Source: Streptococcus sp. NPS 308 (lineage in GTDB: Bacteria; Bacillota; Bacilli; Lactobacillales; Streptococcaceae). Taken from it: a DNA stretch of 64,000 bases. Position 1 is the first letter of the stretch, and each line of letters starts with the position of its first letter. The DNA is taken from contig NZ_AP017652.1 of assembly GCF_002355895.1 (NCBI RefSeq), positions 777,001 to 841,000 of the forward strand, given 5' to 3'. Both the position numbers and the translations under genes were made by a program. Of the stretch, positions 35,384 to 45,288 are shown piece by piece. Below the pieces are notes generated by a model. The model did no database searches, was not told where the DNA came from, and was given only the letters and a program-made list of their open reading frames with translations.

Positions 35384-36340
35384 ATGTCTATTACAACAAT
35401 GCTAACCCTCTTGGTATCATCCATGTTGATTTATTCAGCACCGCTTGTATTTACAAGTATCGGAGGCGTTTTCTCTGAACGTGCTGGTGTTGTCAATGTT
35501 GGTCTTGAAGGAATTATGGTTATGGGTGCTTTTTCTGGAGTAGTCTTTAACCTTGAATTTGCAGAACAACTTGGAGCAGTAACTCCATGGATCTCCTTAT
35601 TAGTTGGGGGACTTGTTGGAGCAATCTTCTCCATCATTCACGCAGCAGCGACTGTTCACTTCCGTGCGGACCATGTTGTCAGTGGTACGGTATTGAACTT
35701 GATGGCGCCCGCTTTAGCAGTCTTTTTGGTCAAGGTTCTTTATAACAAAGGACAAACGGATAATCTAACCCAGACTTTTGGACGTTTTGATTTTCCAATT
35801 CTAGCTAATATCCCAATCATTGGAGATATCTTCTTCAAGTCAACAAGTTTACTTGGTTACCTTGCGATTGCCTTCTCATTCTTAGCATGGTTTATCCTTT
35901 TCAAAACACGCTTTGGTCTTCGACTTCGCTCGGTTGGTGAACACCCTCAAGCAGCGGACACCTTGGGAATCAACGTTTACAAGATGCGATATCTTGGAGT
36001 TATCATTTCAGGATTCCTTGGTGGAATTGGGGGAGCGATTTATGCTCAATCAATTTCTGTCAACTTCTCAGTGACAACTATTGTCGGTCCTGGATTTATC
36101 GCTCTTGCTGCGATGATCTTTGGTAAATGGAATCCAATCGGTGCTATGCTTTCAAGTCTCTTCTTTGGACTCTCTCAAAGTTTGGCCGTTATTGGATCTC
36201 AACTTCCTTTCTTGCAAGGAGTTCCTACGGTATACCTTCAAATCGCGCCTTATGTTTTGACAATTCTTGTCTTGGCAGCCTTCTTCGGAAAAGCAGTTGC
36301 TCCTAAGGCAGATGGGATCAACTACATCAAATCAAAATAA
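35384..36340 (+). CDS. nupC: Nucleoside ABC transporter permease 2
   Basis: A 318-residue permease of the same family (GLRLRSVGEHPQAADTLGI, GGIGGAIYAQSIS). It pairs with the previous protein to form the channel. Only 2 bp separate the genes; a terminator follows. Confidence 0.93.
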   Translation: MSITTMLTLLVSSMLIYSAPLVFTSIGGVFSERAGVVNVGLEGIMVMGAFSGVVFNLEFAEQLGAVTPWISLLVGGLVGAIFSIIHAAATVHFRADHVVSGTVLNLMAPALAVFLVKVLYNKGQTDNLTQTFGRFDFPILANIPIIGDIFFKSTSLLGYLAIAFSFLAWFILFKTRFGLRLRSVGEHPQAADTLGINVYKMRYLGVIISGFLGGIGGAIYAQSISVNFSVTTIVGPGFIALAAMIFGKWNPIGAMLSSLFFGLSQSLAVIGSQLPFLQGVPTVYLQIAPYVLTILVLAAFFGKAVAPKADGINYIKSK

Positions 36341-36345
36341 GCATA

Positions 36346-36379
36346 CAAAAAAACGTCAGTTTAAACTGGCGTTTTATTT
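36346..36379. terminator. Bidirectional terminator between nupC and plsY
   Basis: Stem AAAACGTCAGTTT / AAACTGGCGTTTT with A- and T-runs on either side. It also covers the plsY stop region at 36374. Confidence 0.85.
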
Positions 36380-37015
36380 GTTAGGATTTTGATGGGTTAG
36401 GTTCAATCCCCAAGGGACAAGATTTTCAGTTTTGTTTTTGATGCGTGTGATATTATCCTTGTGACGAATGATAATCAAGCTAGCAAGAGCTAAGATAATT
36501 ACGATAAAAAGAAGGTCATAGCTACTTAAGATAAACCCCAATAGTGGGAAAATCAGAACTCCAATTACAGCAGCAATAGAAGCAACAACGCTAGATAGTG
36601 AAATCATACTACCTAGATAGAGGGTTCCAAAGAATACGATTGCTAGATAGAGACAAAAAACAGGCGCAAATCCGAAAATAACTCCAGCGCTTGTTGCGAC
36701 AGCCTTGCCCCCTTTAAACCCTGCAAAGATAGGAAAGGTATGTCCTATTACGGCCAAAAGTCCAAAGACAAGAGGTGATACACCTTGTTGGTGGAAAAGA
36801 ATAGGAAGTAGAGTGGCCAAGGTTCCTTTAAAGAAGTCAATCACAAAGGTTGCCATACCTGCCTTCTTACCTAAAATACGGAAAGTATTGGTCGTTCCAG
36901 TATTTCCAGAACCATGTTCACGCAGATTTGTTTGAAAAAAGATTTGTCCAATCCATAGACCAGACGGAATCGAACCTAGCAAATAAGCTAGAATTAATAA
37001 TACAAATGTCATCAT
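36374..37015 (-). CDS. plsY: Acyl-phosphate:glycerol-3-phosphate acyltransferase PlsY
   Basis: A 213-residue membrane acyltransferase with several hydrophobic segments. Conserved loops are [29 protein letters not shown] and [12 protein letters not shown]. It transfers the acyl group from acyl-phosphate (PlsX product) to glycerol-3-phosphate, the first committed step of phospholipid synthesis. Two ATG codons start the frame. The extended -10 ends 6 nt before the first and there is no Shine-Dalgarno, predicting a leaderless message. Confidence 0.95.
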   Translation of the reverse strand: MMTFVLLILAYLLGSIPSGLWIGQIFFQTNLREHGSGNTGTTNTFRILGKKAGMATFVIDFFKGTLATLLPILFHQQGVSPLVFGLLAVIGHTFPIFAGFKGGKAVATSAGVIFGFAPVFCLYLAIVFFGTLYLGSMISLSSVVASIAAVIGVLIFPLLGFILSSYDLLFIVIILALASLIIIRHKDNITRIKNKTENLVPWGLNLTHQNPNK

Positions 37016-37030
37016 AGACCTATTATACCA
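37016..37030 (-). promoter_or_regulatory. Extended -10 promoter 6 nt before plsY ATG
   Basis: Minus strand TGGTATAAT (TATAAT at 37022-37027), AGGTCT, then ATG at 37015. Same layout as at 28581, 47165 and 49348. Confidence 0.75.
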
Positions 37031-37150
37031 TGAAATGGTATAGAAAGTCAGAGAATATCCTGTGAAATTGTGACAGCTGAATGGGAAAAATTTTGCAAAA
37101 TCCTTAGAAAACCTGTAAAATAGTAAAGATGAACAAATAGGAGGTTCCTT

Positions 37151-39094
37151 GTGTCAAAAAAGGAAATCAATATTAATAACTACAATGATGACGCCATTCA
37201 GGTGCTAGAAGGGTTGGATGCAGTCCGTAAACGTCCGGGGATGTATATCGGATCGACTGACGGTGCTGGTCTCCATCACCTAGTCTGGGAAATTGTGGAC
37301 AATGCAGTCGATGAAGCCTTGTCTGGATTTGGTGATCGCATTGATGTGACCATCAATAAGGACGGGAGTTTGACCGTTCAAGACCATGGTCGAGGAATGC
37401 CGACTGGGATGCATGCCATGGGAATTCCAACCGTTGAGGTTATCTTTACCATTCTCCACGCCGGAGGGAAATTCGGTCAAGGGGGTTATAAGACATCTGG
37501 TGGTCTCCACGGAGTGGGATCTTCAGTCGTTAATGCCCTATCAAGTTGGCTGGAAGTTGAAATCACCCGTGATGGAACGGTTTATAAACAACGATTTGAA
37601 AATGGTGGTAAACCCGTCACAACCTTGAAGAAAATTGGTACAGCACCCAAGTCTAAGACAGGTACCAAAGTCACTTTCATGCCTGACGCGACGATTTTCT
37701 CTACGACTGACTTCAAATACAATACCATTTCAGAACGACTCAATGAGTCAGCCTTTCTCTTGAAAAATGTGACCTTGTCTTTGACAGATAAGCGAACAGA
37801 TGAAGCAATCGAATTCCATTATGAGAACGGGGTACAGGACTTTGTTTCTTATCTCAATGAAGACAAGGAAACCTTGACGCCAGTCCTATACTTTGAAGGC
37901 GAAGACAATGGTTTCCAAGTGGAAGTTGCCCTCCAGTATAATGATGGATTTTCAGATAACATTCTATCCTTTGTCAATAACGTACGTACTAAAGATGGTG
38001 GAACGCACGAGACAGGACTCAAGTCTGCTATCACTAAGGTCATGAATGACTATGCGCGTAAGACAGGTCTCCTCAAGGAAAAAGATAAAAACCTTGAAGG
38101 TTCAGACTATCGTGAGGGACTAGCGGCCGTTCTTTCTATCCTAGTTCCTGAAGAACACCTCCAGTTTGAAGGACAGACCAAGGACAAACTTGGAAGTCCA
38201 CTAGCTCGCCCGATTGTGGATAGCATTGTTGCAGAAAAATTAACTTTCTTCCTCATGGAAAATGGAGAACTAGCTTCCAATCTTATCCGTAAGGCTATCA
38301 AGGCTCGTGACGCTCGTGAAGCAGCACGTAAGGCGCGTGATGAGAGTCGAAATGGTAAGAAAAATAAAAAAGATAAGGGCTTATTGTCTGGTAAATTAAC
38401 ACCAGCTCAGTCTAAAAACCCTGCCAAGAATGAACTCTATCTGGTCGAGGGGGACTCTGCCGGTGGTTCTGCCAAGCAAGGTCGTGACCGTAAGTTTCAG
38501 GCTATTTTGCCTCTTCGTGGTAAGGTTATCAATACAGCCAAGGCCAAGATGGCAGATATCCTCAAAAATGAAGAAATCAATACCATGATTTATACCATCG
38601 GAGCGGGTGTAGGGGCAGATTTCTCCCTTGAAGATGCCAACTATGACAAGATCATTATCATGACCGATGCCGATACCGATGGTGCCCATATCCAGACCTT
38701 GCTCTTAACGTTTTTCTACCGTTACATGCGTCCCCTAGTTGAGGCAGGCCATGTCTATATCGCCCTTCCGCCTCTTTACAAGATGTCCAAAGGGAAAGGT
38801 AAAAAAGAAGAAGTGGCCTACGCTTGGACGGATGGTGAGTTAGAAGAACTCCGCAAGCAGTTCGGCAAAGGCGCTACCCTCCAACGCTACAAAGGTCTAG
38901 GAGAGATGAATGCGGACCAGCTCTGGGAAACAACCATGAATCCAGAGACTCGAACTCTCATTCGTGTCACAATTGAAGACTTAGCACGCGCCGAACGCCG
39001 CGTCAATGTCCTCATGGGAGACAAGGTCGAACCACGTCGTAAATGGATTGAAGATAATGTTAAGTTTACGCTGGAAGAAGCGACAGTGTTTTAA
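37151..39094 (+). CDS. parE: DNA topoisomerase IV subunit B
   Basis: A 647-residue type II topoisomerase ATPase subunit. GHKL motifs are seen in [10 protein letters not shown] and [18 protein letters not shown] in LVEGDSAGG and [10 protein letters not shown], and the fluoroquinolone region [14 protein letters not shown] appears unaltered. With ParC it unlinks daughter chromosomes. The start is GTG 37151, with AGGAGG upstream. parC lies 2.4 kb downstream, separated by accessory genes. Confidence 0.97.
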   Translation: MSKKEININNYNDDAIQVLEGLDAVRKRPGMYIGSTDGAGLHHLVWEIVDNAVDEALSGFGDRIDVTINKDGSLTVQDHGRGMPTGMHAMGIPTVEVIFTILHAGGKFGQGGYKTSGGLHGVGSSVVNALSSWLEVEITRDGTVYKQRFENGGKPVTTLKKIGTAPKSKTGTKVTFMPDATIFSTTDFKYNTISERLNESAFLLKNVTLSLTDKRTDEAIEFHYENGVQDFVSYLNEDKETLTPVLYFEGEDNGFQVEVALQYNDGFSDNILSFVNNVRTKDGGTHETGLKSAITKVMNDYARKTGLLKEKDKNLEGSDYREGLAAVLSILVPEEHLQFEGQTKDKLGSPLARPIVDSIVAEKLTFFLMENGELASNLIRKAIKARDAREAARKARDESRNGKKNKKDKGLLSGKLTPAQSKNPAKNELYLVEGDSAGGSAKQGRDRKFQAILPLRGKVINTAKAKMADILKNEEINTMIYTIGAGVGADFSLEDANYDKIIIMTDADTDGAHIQTLLLTFFYRYMRPLVEAGHVYIALPPLYKMSKGKGKKEEVAYAWTDGELEELRKQFGKGATLQRYKGLGEMNADQLWETTMNPETRTLIRVTIEDLARAERRVNVLMGDKVEPRRKWIEDNVKFTLEEATVF

Positions 39095-39106
39095 GGAGTA
39101 TGAATA

Positions 39107-39583
39107 ATGGATAGTTCCGGACATTCGATTTTTGGTAGTTACTTGGGTTTGATTTTCTTAGTTTCTTTACCCTCGGCTATTCTTGCATTCTACATTAACA
39201 GTCGAAAAAAAAGTTTCCAGGGATTATATGCACCGATTGTATTTACTTTATTTATGATCTTGATGCTTTTATTCAATATGGATTCCTCAGAATCCAGTGC
39301 TTTGGTGGCGTCTGCTATCATGCTTTTTATTGGTTTTCCTTTGATAGCAGGAGCCTTAGTATACACACTGATTCGATTGTGTTACGTCTATCCGGAGAAA
39401 CGGTGGAAGGCTTTTTTGATTTTCCTATCCTATGTTTTAGGTCCTCTATCTGTGGGTATTCTGGGATGGTATGTGGTAAATTTAGTTCAGATCCATCTGT
39501 TGACATTCTTGGTAATGATTTTGATGATTCTAGTTTCCTATCTTCCTCCTCTCTATCTCCATTACACCAAACGAAATCAGTAA
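39107..39583 (+). CDS. Hypothetical membrane protein
   Basis: A 158-residue protein with about five hydrophobic segments and short basic loops (NSRKKSF, YPEKRW, HYTKRNQ). No recognised family. It begins 12 bp after parE (AAGGAG in the parE end) and is probably cotranscribed with it. Function unknown. Confidence 0.7.
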   Translation: MDSSGHSIFGSYLGLIFLVSLPSAILAFYINSRKKSFQGLYAPIVFTLFMILMLLFNMDSSESSALVASAIMLFIGFPLIAGALVYTLIRLCYVYPEKRWKAFLIFLSYVLGPLSVGILGWYVVNLVQIHLLTFLVMILMILVSYLPPLYLHYTKRNQ

Positions 39584-39611
39584 GACACAGAATACTTTTT
39601 GGTTGGGTATA

Positions 39612-39938
39612 GTGATTAATTGCTTAGATTATGTCAGAGATGGCCAATGGTTTACGATTTATAATGAAAAATAATTTCAAACTGCTCTAAGCGATGAAGG
39701 AGTGAAATATGAGAACAGAATCCTAAATGCTTGGACTGATTTTAAAAACAGCTGAAACTTTAAAAGTTGATGCTGGCAAGAACTCAAGTATCTCCTCCTC
39801 AATAATCTGACGGATGACCTCACTCAGGCCAGTTTCTTTAAGGGTGTGGATGTTCATGTTATTACGAAGGGTATAACCTTTACCAGACAGGGGAGTTATG
39901 AAGTTCAAGTAAAGGTGACGATCATCTTTTGTATGTAA
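39612..39938 (+). pseudogene. Decayed gene with three in-frame stops
   Basis: One frame from GTG 39612 to TAA 39936 reads as a plausible protein of about 109 codons (CLDYVRDGQWFTIYNEK ... LKYLLLNNLTDDLTQASFFK ... VITKGITFTRQGSYEVQVKV), interrupted by TAA after NEK and two TGA further on. Continuous frame with only nonsense changes argues for a recent fossil. Family not recognised. This is the main content of the 385-bp gap between the two membrane-protein genes. Confidence 0.6.
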
Positions 39939-39968
39939 ATAATCGCTAAAACTATTGGAGGTGCGGTA

Positions 39969-40496
39969 TTGATTACGTTATTAATGTTGCCTTTTTTCCT
40001 TGTTCTCCTAGCCATTTTTGGAATTATATATGATTTAACGACCAGTAAAGGTAGAAAAGAGTGTGCTCGCACAGTATCCTTGTTTATATTGAACATCCTC
40101 ACTATTGGTATCTGTCTATTAGATCTACCAATGGAAAGTAAACCATACTCAGGAATAGGGTTTATCTTATTTTATGCACTTGTGTTCACCCCTTTGATGA
40201 TTGTTTTTTCACTATATACTCTCTATAGAATTGGAAAACATTATAGGTATTTTAAGAGTAAGTTTGCTATAACACTCCTATTCAATGCTATTTTACTTTT
40301 CCTTCTTTCATTAGTAAATACTTTTGTATTATGGAGAAGCTTTCAAATATATCATAGAAACGATATGAATTTGTTTTATTTTATTTTAATCGTTTTGGGG
40401 ATTTGTTCAACTATCCAATTGATAGTAGGCGAACTTGAGATGAAAAGAATACGAGGCATCCAAAAACAAGAGGAGCAAGACGGCAATGAAAAGTAA
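39969..40496 (+). CDS. Hypothetical membrane protein upstream of the adenylyltransferase gene
   Basis: A 175-residue protein with about five hydrophobic segments and a charged C-terminal tail (KRIRGIQKQEEQDGNEK). Start is TTG at 39969 with GGAGGTG before it; ATG at 39984 is an alternative that loses five residues. Overlaps the adenylyltransferase-like gene by 11 bp, so the two are translated together. Family unknown. Confidence 0.65.
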   Translation: MITLLMLPFFLVLLAIFGIIYDLTTSKGRKECARTVSLFILNILTIGICLLDLPMESKPYSGIGFILFYALVFTPLMIVFSLYTLYRIGKHYRYFKSKFAITLLFNAILLFLLSLVNTFVLWRSFQIYHRNDMNLFYFILIVLGICSTIQLIVGELEMKRIRGIQKQEEQDGNEK

Positions 40497-41340
40497 TTCT
40501 ATAAAAGATATGTGCAGACAACATAGAAGTGAAGCGCAAATGCTGAGATTAATTTTACAGGTAGCCGAAAATATACAAGTCGAGGCTGTCGCTATGTCTG
40601 GTTCACGGACAAATCCAAAAGCACCAAAAGATGAATTTCAGGATTACGACGTGGTTTATGTTGTGGATGACTTAGACACTCTAACAAGCAATCTTGCTTG
40701 GTTGGACCAGTTTGGCGCTCGTATCATTGAGCAGCATAATATCCTAGGAAACCGTCGTCTCTATCTCATGCTCTTTGAAGATGGCAACCGTATTGATTTG
40801 ACTCTATGTCCTAAAGAGTATATCAAGGAGTGGGTAGAAAGCGAAGCGGATTTCACGGTGCTAGAGGACACTAAGGGCTTGTTTGCGCCATATTCTCCAA
40901 ATCCTCAGCGTTACTGGACAAGTCCAGCTAGTCAGATAGATTTTGAAAAAGCCTGCAATGAATTTTGGTGGGTTTCTGCCTATGTGGTCAAAGGAATCTG
41001 TCGCAAGCAACTACTCTACGCTACTGACCATCTCTATGGGATTTGTCACCAAGAACTCCTGAAGGTCTTAGCCTGGCAGGTAGCAAGTGATAAGGGGACT
41101 GTCGATATTGGCAAGAACTACAAGTATCTCTTTAACTATTTACCTACTGAGAAAGAAAAGGAATTCTCAAATCTGCTTGATTTCTCCAGTTTAGACAAAA
41201 TCACTCAGCCTTTATTTGCTACAATGAAACATTTCCACCAAGAAGCTCAATACCTTGCTAACAAGATGGGTCTTGACTATGATAAGGAAGTGGCAGAGAG
41301 GATGATTGAGTATGCTGAGGAGAGACTTTCAAATCACTAA
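40486..41340 (+). CDS. Aminoglycoside 6-adenylyltransferase-like protein (AadE family)
   Basis: A 284-residue nucleotidyltransferase of the ANT(6)/AadE family. The catalytic pattern is SGSRTNPKAPKDEFQDYDVVYVV (GSR then D-X-D), with RIDLTLCP supplying the third acidic residue, and a helical C-terminus with the family stretch ACNEFWWVSAYVVKGI and RKQLLYA. Family members adenylylate streptomycin, but chromosomal streptococcal homologues are often not linked to resistance; activity here is unproved. It lies between parE and parC together with a coupled membrane protein. Confidence 0.85.
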   Translation: MKSNSIKDMCRQHRSEAQMLRLILQVAENIQVEAVAMSGSRTNPKAPKDEFQDYDVVYVVDDLDTLTSNLAWLDQFGARIIEQHNILGNRRLYLMLFEDGNRIDLTLCPKEYIKEWVESEADFTVLEDTKGLFAPYSPNPQRYWTSPASQIDFEKACNEFWWVSAYVVKGICRKQLLYATDHLYGICHQELLKVLAWQVASDKGTVDIGKNYKYLFNYLPTEKEKEFSNLLDFSSLDKITQPLFATMKHFHQEAQYLANKMGLDYDKEVAERMIEYAEERLSNH

Positions 41341-41471
41341 CTAAAAAAAATATATAATTTAAAAGATTAAACTACAGAAAGGATCGTTTGGTTATATATA
41401 GTAACTGAACACGAGACTAATTTCTGTAAATTATCCCTTATTCTATAAAAACCTACTCTACATTCTTTGAA

Positions 41472-41491
41472 AGGAGTTGAACATGCCCTAA
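41472..41491 (+). other. Two-codon mini-ORF with a good ribosome site upstream of parC
   Basis: AAGGAG at 41471-41476 is followed at 7-nt spacing by ATG-CCC-TAA (41483-41491). The parC ATG lies 55 nt after this ORF without a recognisable Shine-Dalgarno. The sequence in between looks inserted between an original ribosome site and the gene, or acts as a leader. Confidence 0.55.
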
Positions 41492-41545
41492 ATACTGTGT
41501 GAAAAAGATAAATTTCCTTTGTATTTTACGGGCTCTGTATCCTAT

Positions 41546-44026
41546 ATGAGTAACATTCAAAATATGTCCCTTGAGGACATCATGGGAGAGCGATTTGGTC
41601 GCTACTCCAAGTACATCATTCAAGACCGGGCTTTGCCAGACATTCGGGATGGGTTGAAGCCGGTTCAGCGTCGTATTCTTTATTCTATGAATAAGGATGG
41701 CAATACATTTGACAAGAGCTACCGTAAGTCTGCCAAGTCTGTCGGGAACATCATGGGGAATTTCCACCCACACGGTGACTCTTCTATCTATGATGCTATG
41801 GTCCGTATGTCTCAGGATTGGAAAAATCGTGAGATTCTAGTTGAAATGCACGGTAATAACGGTTCTATGGATGGGGATCCGCCTGCGGCTATGCGTTATA
41901 CCGAGGCGCGTTTATCTGAGATTGCCGGTTATCTTCTTCAGGACATTGAGAAGAAGACAGTTCCCTTTGCTTGGAACTTTGACGATACCGAGAAAGAACC
42001 GACGGTATTGCCAGCAGCTTTTCCAAACCTCTTGGTCAATGGTTCGACTGGGATTTCGGCTGGTTATGCCACAGATATTCCACCACATAATTTGGCCGAA
42101 GTTATCGATGCGACAGTCTACATGATTGACCACCCAACAGCCAAGGTGGACAAGCTCATGGAATTCTTGCCTGGACCAGATTTCCCGACAGGAGGGATTA
42201 TTCAGGGTCGTGATGAAATCAAGAAGGCCTATGAAACTGGGAAAGGGCGCGTGGTCGTTCGATCTAAGACGGAGATTGAAAAGCTAAAAGGTGGTAAGGA
42301 ACAAATCGTTATCACTGAAATTCCTTATGAAATCAATAAGGCCAATCTGGTCAAGAAAATCGATGATGTTCGTGTTAATAACAAGGTGGCAGGGATCGCT
42401 GAGGTTCGTGATGAGTCTGACCGTGATGGTCTTCGTATTGCTATTGAACTCAAGAAAGATGCTAATACAGAGCTGGTTCTCAACTATCTATTCAAATATA
42501 CTGACCTGCAAATCAATTACAACTTTAACATGGTGGCGATTGACAATTTCACACCTCGTCAGGTCGGGATTGTTCCAATCCTGTCTAGCTATATCGCCCA
42601 CCGTCGCGAAGTCATCTTGGCGCGTTCCCGCTTTGACAAGGAAAAGGCTGAAAAACGTCTCCATATCGTTGAAGGTTTGATTCGCGTGATTTCGATTTTG
42701 GACGAAGTCATCGCCCTTATCCGTGCTTCTGAGAACAAGGCTGATGCTAAGGAGAACCTCAAGGTTAGCTATGATTTTACAGAAGAGCAGGCTGAGGCCA
42801 TCGTTACCTTGCAACTGTACCGTTTGACCAACACCGATGTGGTTGTCTTGCAGGAGGAAGAAGCAGAACTTCGTGAGAAGATTGCCATGCTTGCGGCAAT
42901 TATCGGTGATGAACGGACTATGTACAATCTCATGAAGAAAGAACTTCGTGAGGTCAAGAAGAAATTTGCGACTCCACGTTTAAGTTCTTTAGAAGACACT
43001 GCGAAAGTCATCGAGATTGATACAGCTAGTCTTATCGCCGAGGAAGATACTTATGTCAGCGTGACCAAGGCTGGTTACATCAAGCGTACTAGCCCACGTT
43101 CCTTTGCAGCTTCTACGCTGGAAGAAATTGGCAAGCGTGATGATGATCGTTTGATCTTTGTACAGTCTGCCAAGACAACGCAACACCTCTTGATGTTTAC
43201 AACTCTTGGAAATGTCATCTATCGACCAATCCACGAGTTGGCAGATATTCGCTGGAAGGATATCGGAGAGCATCTGAGCCAGACCATTACAAACTTCGAA
43301 ACTAACGAAGAAATCCTTTATGCTGAAGTCGTGGATCAGTTTGAGGATGCGACAACCTACTTTGCTGCAACTCGTCTTGGTCAAATCAAACGCGTAGAAC
43401 GCAAAGAATTCTCTCCATGGAGAACCTACAAGTCGAAGTCTGTCAAGTATGCTAAGCTCAAAGACGAGACAGATCAGATTGTAGCAGTAGCTCCGATTAA
43501 ACTAGATGATGTACTCTTGATTAGCCAAAACGGTTATGCCCTTCGTTTCAATATCGAAGAGGTTCCTGTTGTCGGTGCCAAGGCTGCAGGTGTTAAGGCT
43601 ATGAACCTGAAAGAAGATGATGTCCTCCAATCCGCCTTTATCTGTAACACCTCATCCTTCTTCCTCTTGACCCAACGTGGTAGTTTAAAACGTGTTTCTA
43701 TTGACGAAATTCCAGCAACCAGCCGTGCCAAACGAGGACTACAAGTCTTGCGTGAGTTAAAAAACAAACCGCATCGTGTCTTCTTAGCAGGAGCAGTTGC
43801 AGAGCAAGGTTTCGTTGGTGATCTCTTTAGTACAGAAGTGGAAGAGAACGACCAAACACTGCTTGTCCAATCTAACAAGGGAACAATCTATGAGAGTCGA
43901 TTGCAAGATTTGAACCTATCAGAACGTACTAGCAATGGAAGCTTTATCTCAGACACCATTTCAGATGAAGAAGTTTTCGATGCTTACCTGAAAGAAGTCT
44001 TGAAAGAGGAAAAAGCAAATCTGTAA
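41546..44026 (+). CDS. parC: DNA topoisomerase IV subunit A
   Basis: A 826-residue breakage-reunion subunit. The active-site Tyr is in AAMRYTEARL (Tyr118) and C-terminal GyrA-box-type blades follow about residue 500. Quinolone-resistance positions read Ser79 and Asp83 ([12 protein letters not shown]), the susceptible form; residue 137 is Lys. Start at ATG 41546 matches the family N-terminus MSNIQNMSLEDIMGERF; a TTG at 41519 would extend it by nine residues. The start has no nearby Shine-Dalgarno; see the mini-ORF upstream. Confidence 0.96.
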   Translation: MSNIQNMSLEDIMGERFGRYSKYIIQDRALPDIRDGLKPVQRRILYSMNKDGNTFDKSYRKSAKSVGNIMGNFHPHGDSSIYDAMVRMSQDWKNREILVEMHGNNGSMDGDPPAAMRYTEARLSEIAGYLLQDIEKKTVPFAWNFDDTEKEPTVLPAAFPNLLVNGSTGISAGYATDIPPHNLAEVIDATVYMIDHPTAKVDKLMEFLPGPDFPTGGIIQGRDEIKKAYETGKGRVVVRSKTEIEKLKGGKEQIVITEIPYEINKANLVKKIDDVRVNNKVAGIAEVRDESDRDGLRIAIELKKDANTELVLNYLFKYTDLQINYNFNMVAIDNFTPRQVGIVPILSSYIAHRREVILARSRFDKEKAEKRLHIVEGLIRVISILDEVIALIRASENKADAKENLKVSYDFTEEQAEAIVTLQLYRLTNTDVVVLQEEEAELREKIAMLAAIIGDERTMYNLMKKELREVKKKFATPRLSSLEDTAKVIEIDTASLIAEEDTYVSVTKAGYIKRTSPRSFAASTLEEIGKRDDDRLIFVQSAKTTQHLLMFTTLGNVIYRPIHELADIRWKDIGEHLSQTITNFETNEEILYAEVVDQFEDATTYFAATRLGQIKRVERKEFSPWRTYKSKSVKYAKLKDETDQIVAVAPIKLDDVLLISQNGYALRFNIEEVPVVGAKAAGVKAMNLKEDDVLQSAFICNTSSFFLLTQRGSLKRVSIDEIPATSRAKRGLQVLRELKNKPHRVFLAGAVAEQGFVGDLFSTEVEENDQTLLVQSNKGTIYESRLQDLNLSERTSNGSFISDTISDEEVFDAYLKEVLKEEKANL

Positions 44027-44056
44027 AGAAACAGTCCAAGTGACTGATTTCTTTTT
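44025..44056 (+). terminator. Terminator after parC
   Basis: Stem AAAGAAACAGTC / GACTGATTTCTTT with one mismatch, T5 run. Confidence 0.8.
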
Positions 44057-44064
44057 GTTGAGAA

Positions 44065-44118
44065 AATTTTCAGAAAATTACAAATAATACTTGAAATTTT
44101 AGTAGAAAAGTGTAGAAT
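44065..44118 (+). promoter_or_regulatory. CodY box and promoter of ilvE
   Basis: AATTTTCAGAAAATT at 44065-44079 matches the CodY consensus AATTTTCWGAAAATT at all 15 positions. The promoter follows: TTGAAA at 44091-44096, 16 bp, TAGAAT at 44113-44118. CodY would sense branched-chain amino acids and repress the aminotransferase. Confidence 0.9.
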
Positions 44119-44154
44119 AGAACACATAGTTTGAATAGTATAAAGGAGAAACAC

Positions 44155-45177
44155 ATGACAGTTGCAATTGATTGGGAAAATCTTGGCTTTGCTTATATGA
44201 AATTACCTTATCGTTATATCGCTCATTACAAAAATGGACATTGGGATCAAGGGGGATTAACAGAGGACTCGACTCTCCATATTTCTGAATCTTCTCCAAG
44301 TCTCCACTATGGACAGCAAGCATTTGAAGGTCTGAAAGCCTATCGTACCAAGGATGACAGTGTTCAACTGTTCCGTCCTGACGAAAATGCCAAGCGTCTG
44401 CAACGTACTTGTGACCGTCTTTTGATGCCACAAGTTCCGACAGAAATGTTTGTAGAAGCTTGTAAAGCAGTTGTGCGTGCAAATGAGGAATACGTACCAC
44501 CATATGGAACAGGTGGAACCCTTTATCTTCGTCCACTTTTGATTGGTGTTGGGGATATTATTGGGGTTAAACCAGCAGAAGAGTATATTTTCACCATCTT
44601 TGCTATGCCGGTTGGTAACTATTTTAAAGGTGGTTTAGTCCCAACCAACTTCTTGATTCAGGATGAATACGACCGGGCAGCTCCAAATGGTACGGGTGCG
44701 GCCAAGGTAGGTGGAAACTATGCTGCTAGTCTCCTCCCAGGTAAAATGGCCAAGTCACGCCAATTTTCAGATGTTATCTACTTAGACCCATCTACACATA
44801 CAAAGATTGAAGAAGTCGGATCAGCCAACTTCTTTGGAATTACAGCGAACAACGAATTTGTTACGCCATTAAGCCCATCTATCTTACCATCTATTACCAA
44901 GTACTCTTTGCTTTACTTGGCTGAACACCGCTTGGGCTTGACACCGATTGAAGGCGATGTCCCGATTGACAATTTGGATCGTTTTGTAGAGGCAGGTGCT
45001 TGTGGAACAGCAGCAGTTATCTCTCCAATTGGGGGCATCCAACATGATGATGAATTCCATGTTTTCTATAGTGAAACAGAAGTAGGTCCTGTAACACGTA
45101 AACTCTATGATGAATTGACCGGTATCCAATTCGGTGATGTGGAAGCACCAGAGGGATGGATTGTCAAAGTGGACTAA
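44155..45177 (+). CDS. ilvE: Branched-chain amino acid aminotransferase
   Basis: A 340-residue fold-type IV PLP enzyme. LHYGQQAFEGLKAYR is the N-terminal substrate region, the PLP Lys is in GTGAAKVGGNYAAS, and SANFFGI and ACGTAAVISPIG bind the cofactor phosphate. It interconverts Leu, Ile and Val with their 2-oxo acids. Start at ATG 44155, with AAAGGAG upstream. The perfect CodY box before its promoter ties it to amino-acid supply. Confidence 0.97.
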   Translation: MTVAIDWENLGFAYMKLPYRYIAHYKNGHWDQGGLTEDSTLHISESSPSLHYGQQAFEGLKAYRTKDDSVQLFRPDENAKRLQRTCDRLLMPQVPTEMFVEACKAVVRANEEYVPPYGTGGTLYLRPLLIGVGDIIGVKPAEEYIFTIFAMPVGNYFKGGLVPTNFLIQDEYDRAAPNGTGAAKVGGNYAASLLPGKMAKSRQFSDVIYLDPSTHTKIEEVGSANFFGITANNEFVTPLSPSILPSITKYSLLYLAEHRLGLTPIEGDVPIDNLDRFVEAGACGTAAVISPIGGIQHDDEFHVFYSETEVGPVTRKLYDELTGIQFGDVEAPEGWIVKVD

Positions 45178-45191
45178 ATGACATGAAATAA

Positions 45192-45236
45192 AGAAGAACT
45201 CCATACAGTTGTAAGGGCTGAAATGGAGTTTTTTCT
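45192..45236 (+). terminator. Terminator after ilvE
   Basis: Stem AAGAACTCCAT / ATGGAGTTTTTT with a long loop and T6. Confidence 0.7.
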
Positions 45237-45288
45237 TGCTAGTTTGCGCATTTTCTTGTACAATAGAAAAAGTGAAAAGAGGTAAAGT

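Noticed and set aside
41546..41800. Fluoroquinolone-resistance changes in ParC, and likewise in GyrA at 60628
   Set aside because: Ser79/Asp83 of ParC and Ser81/Glu85 of GyrA are all of the susceptible type.
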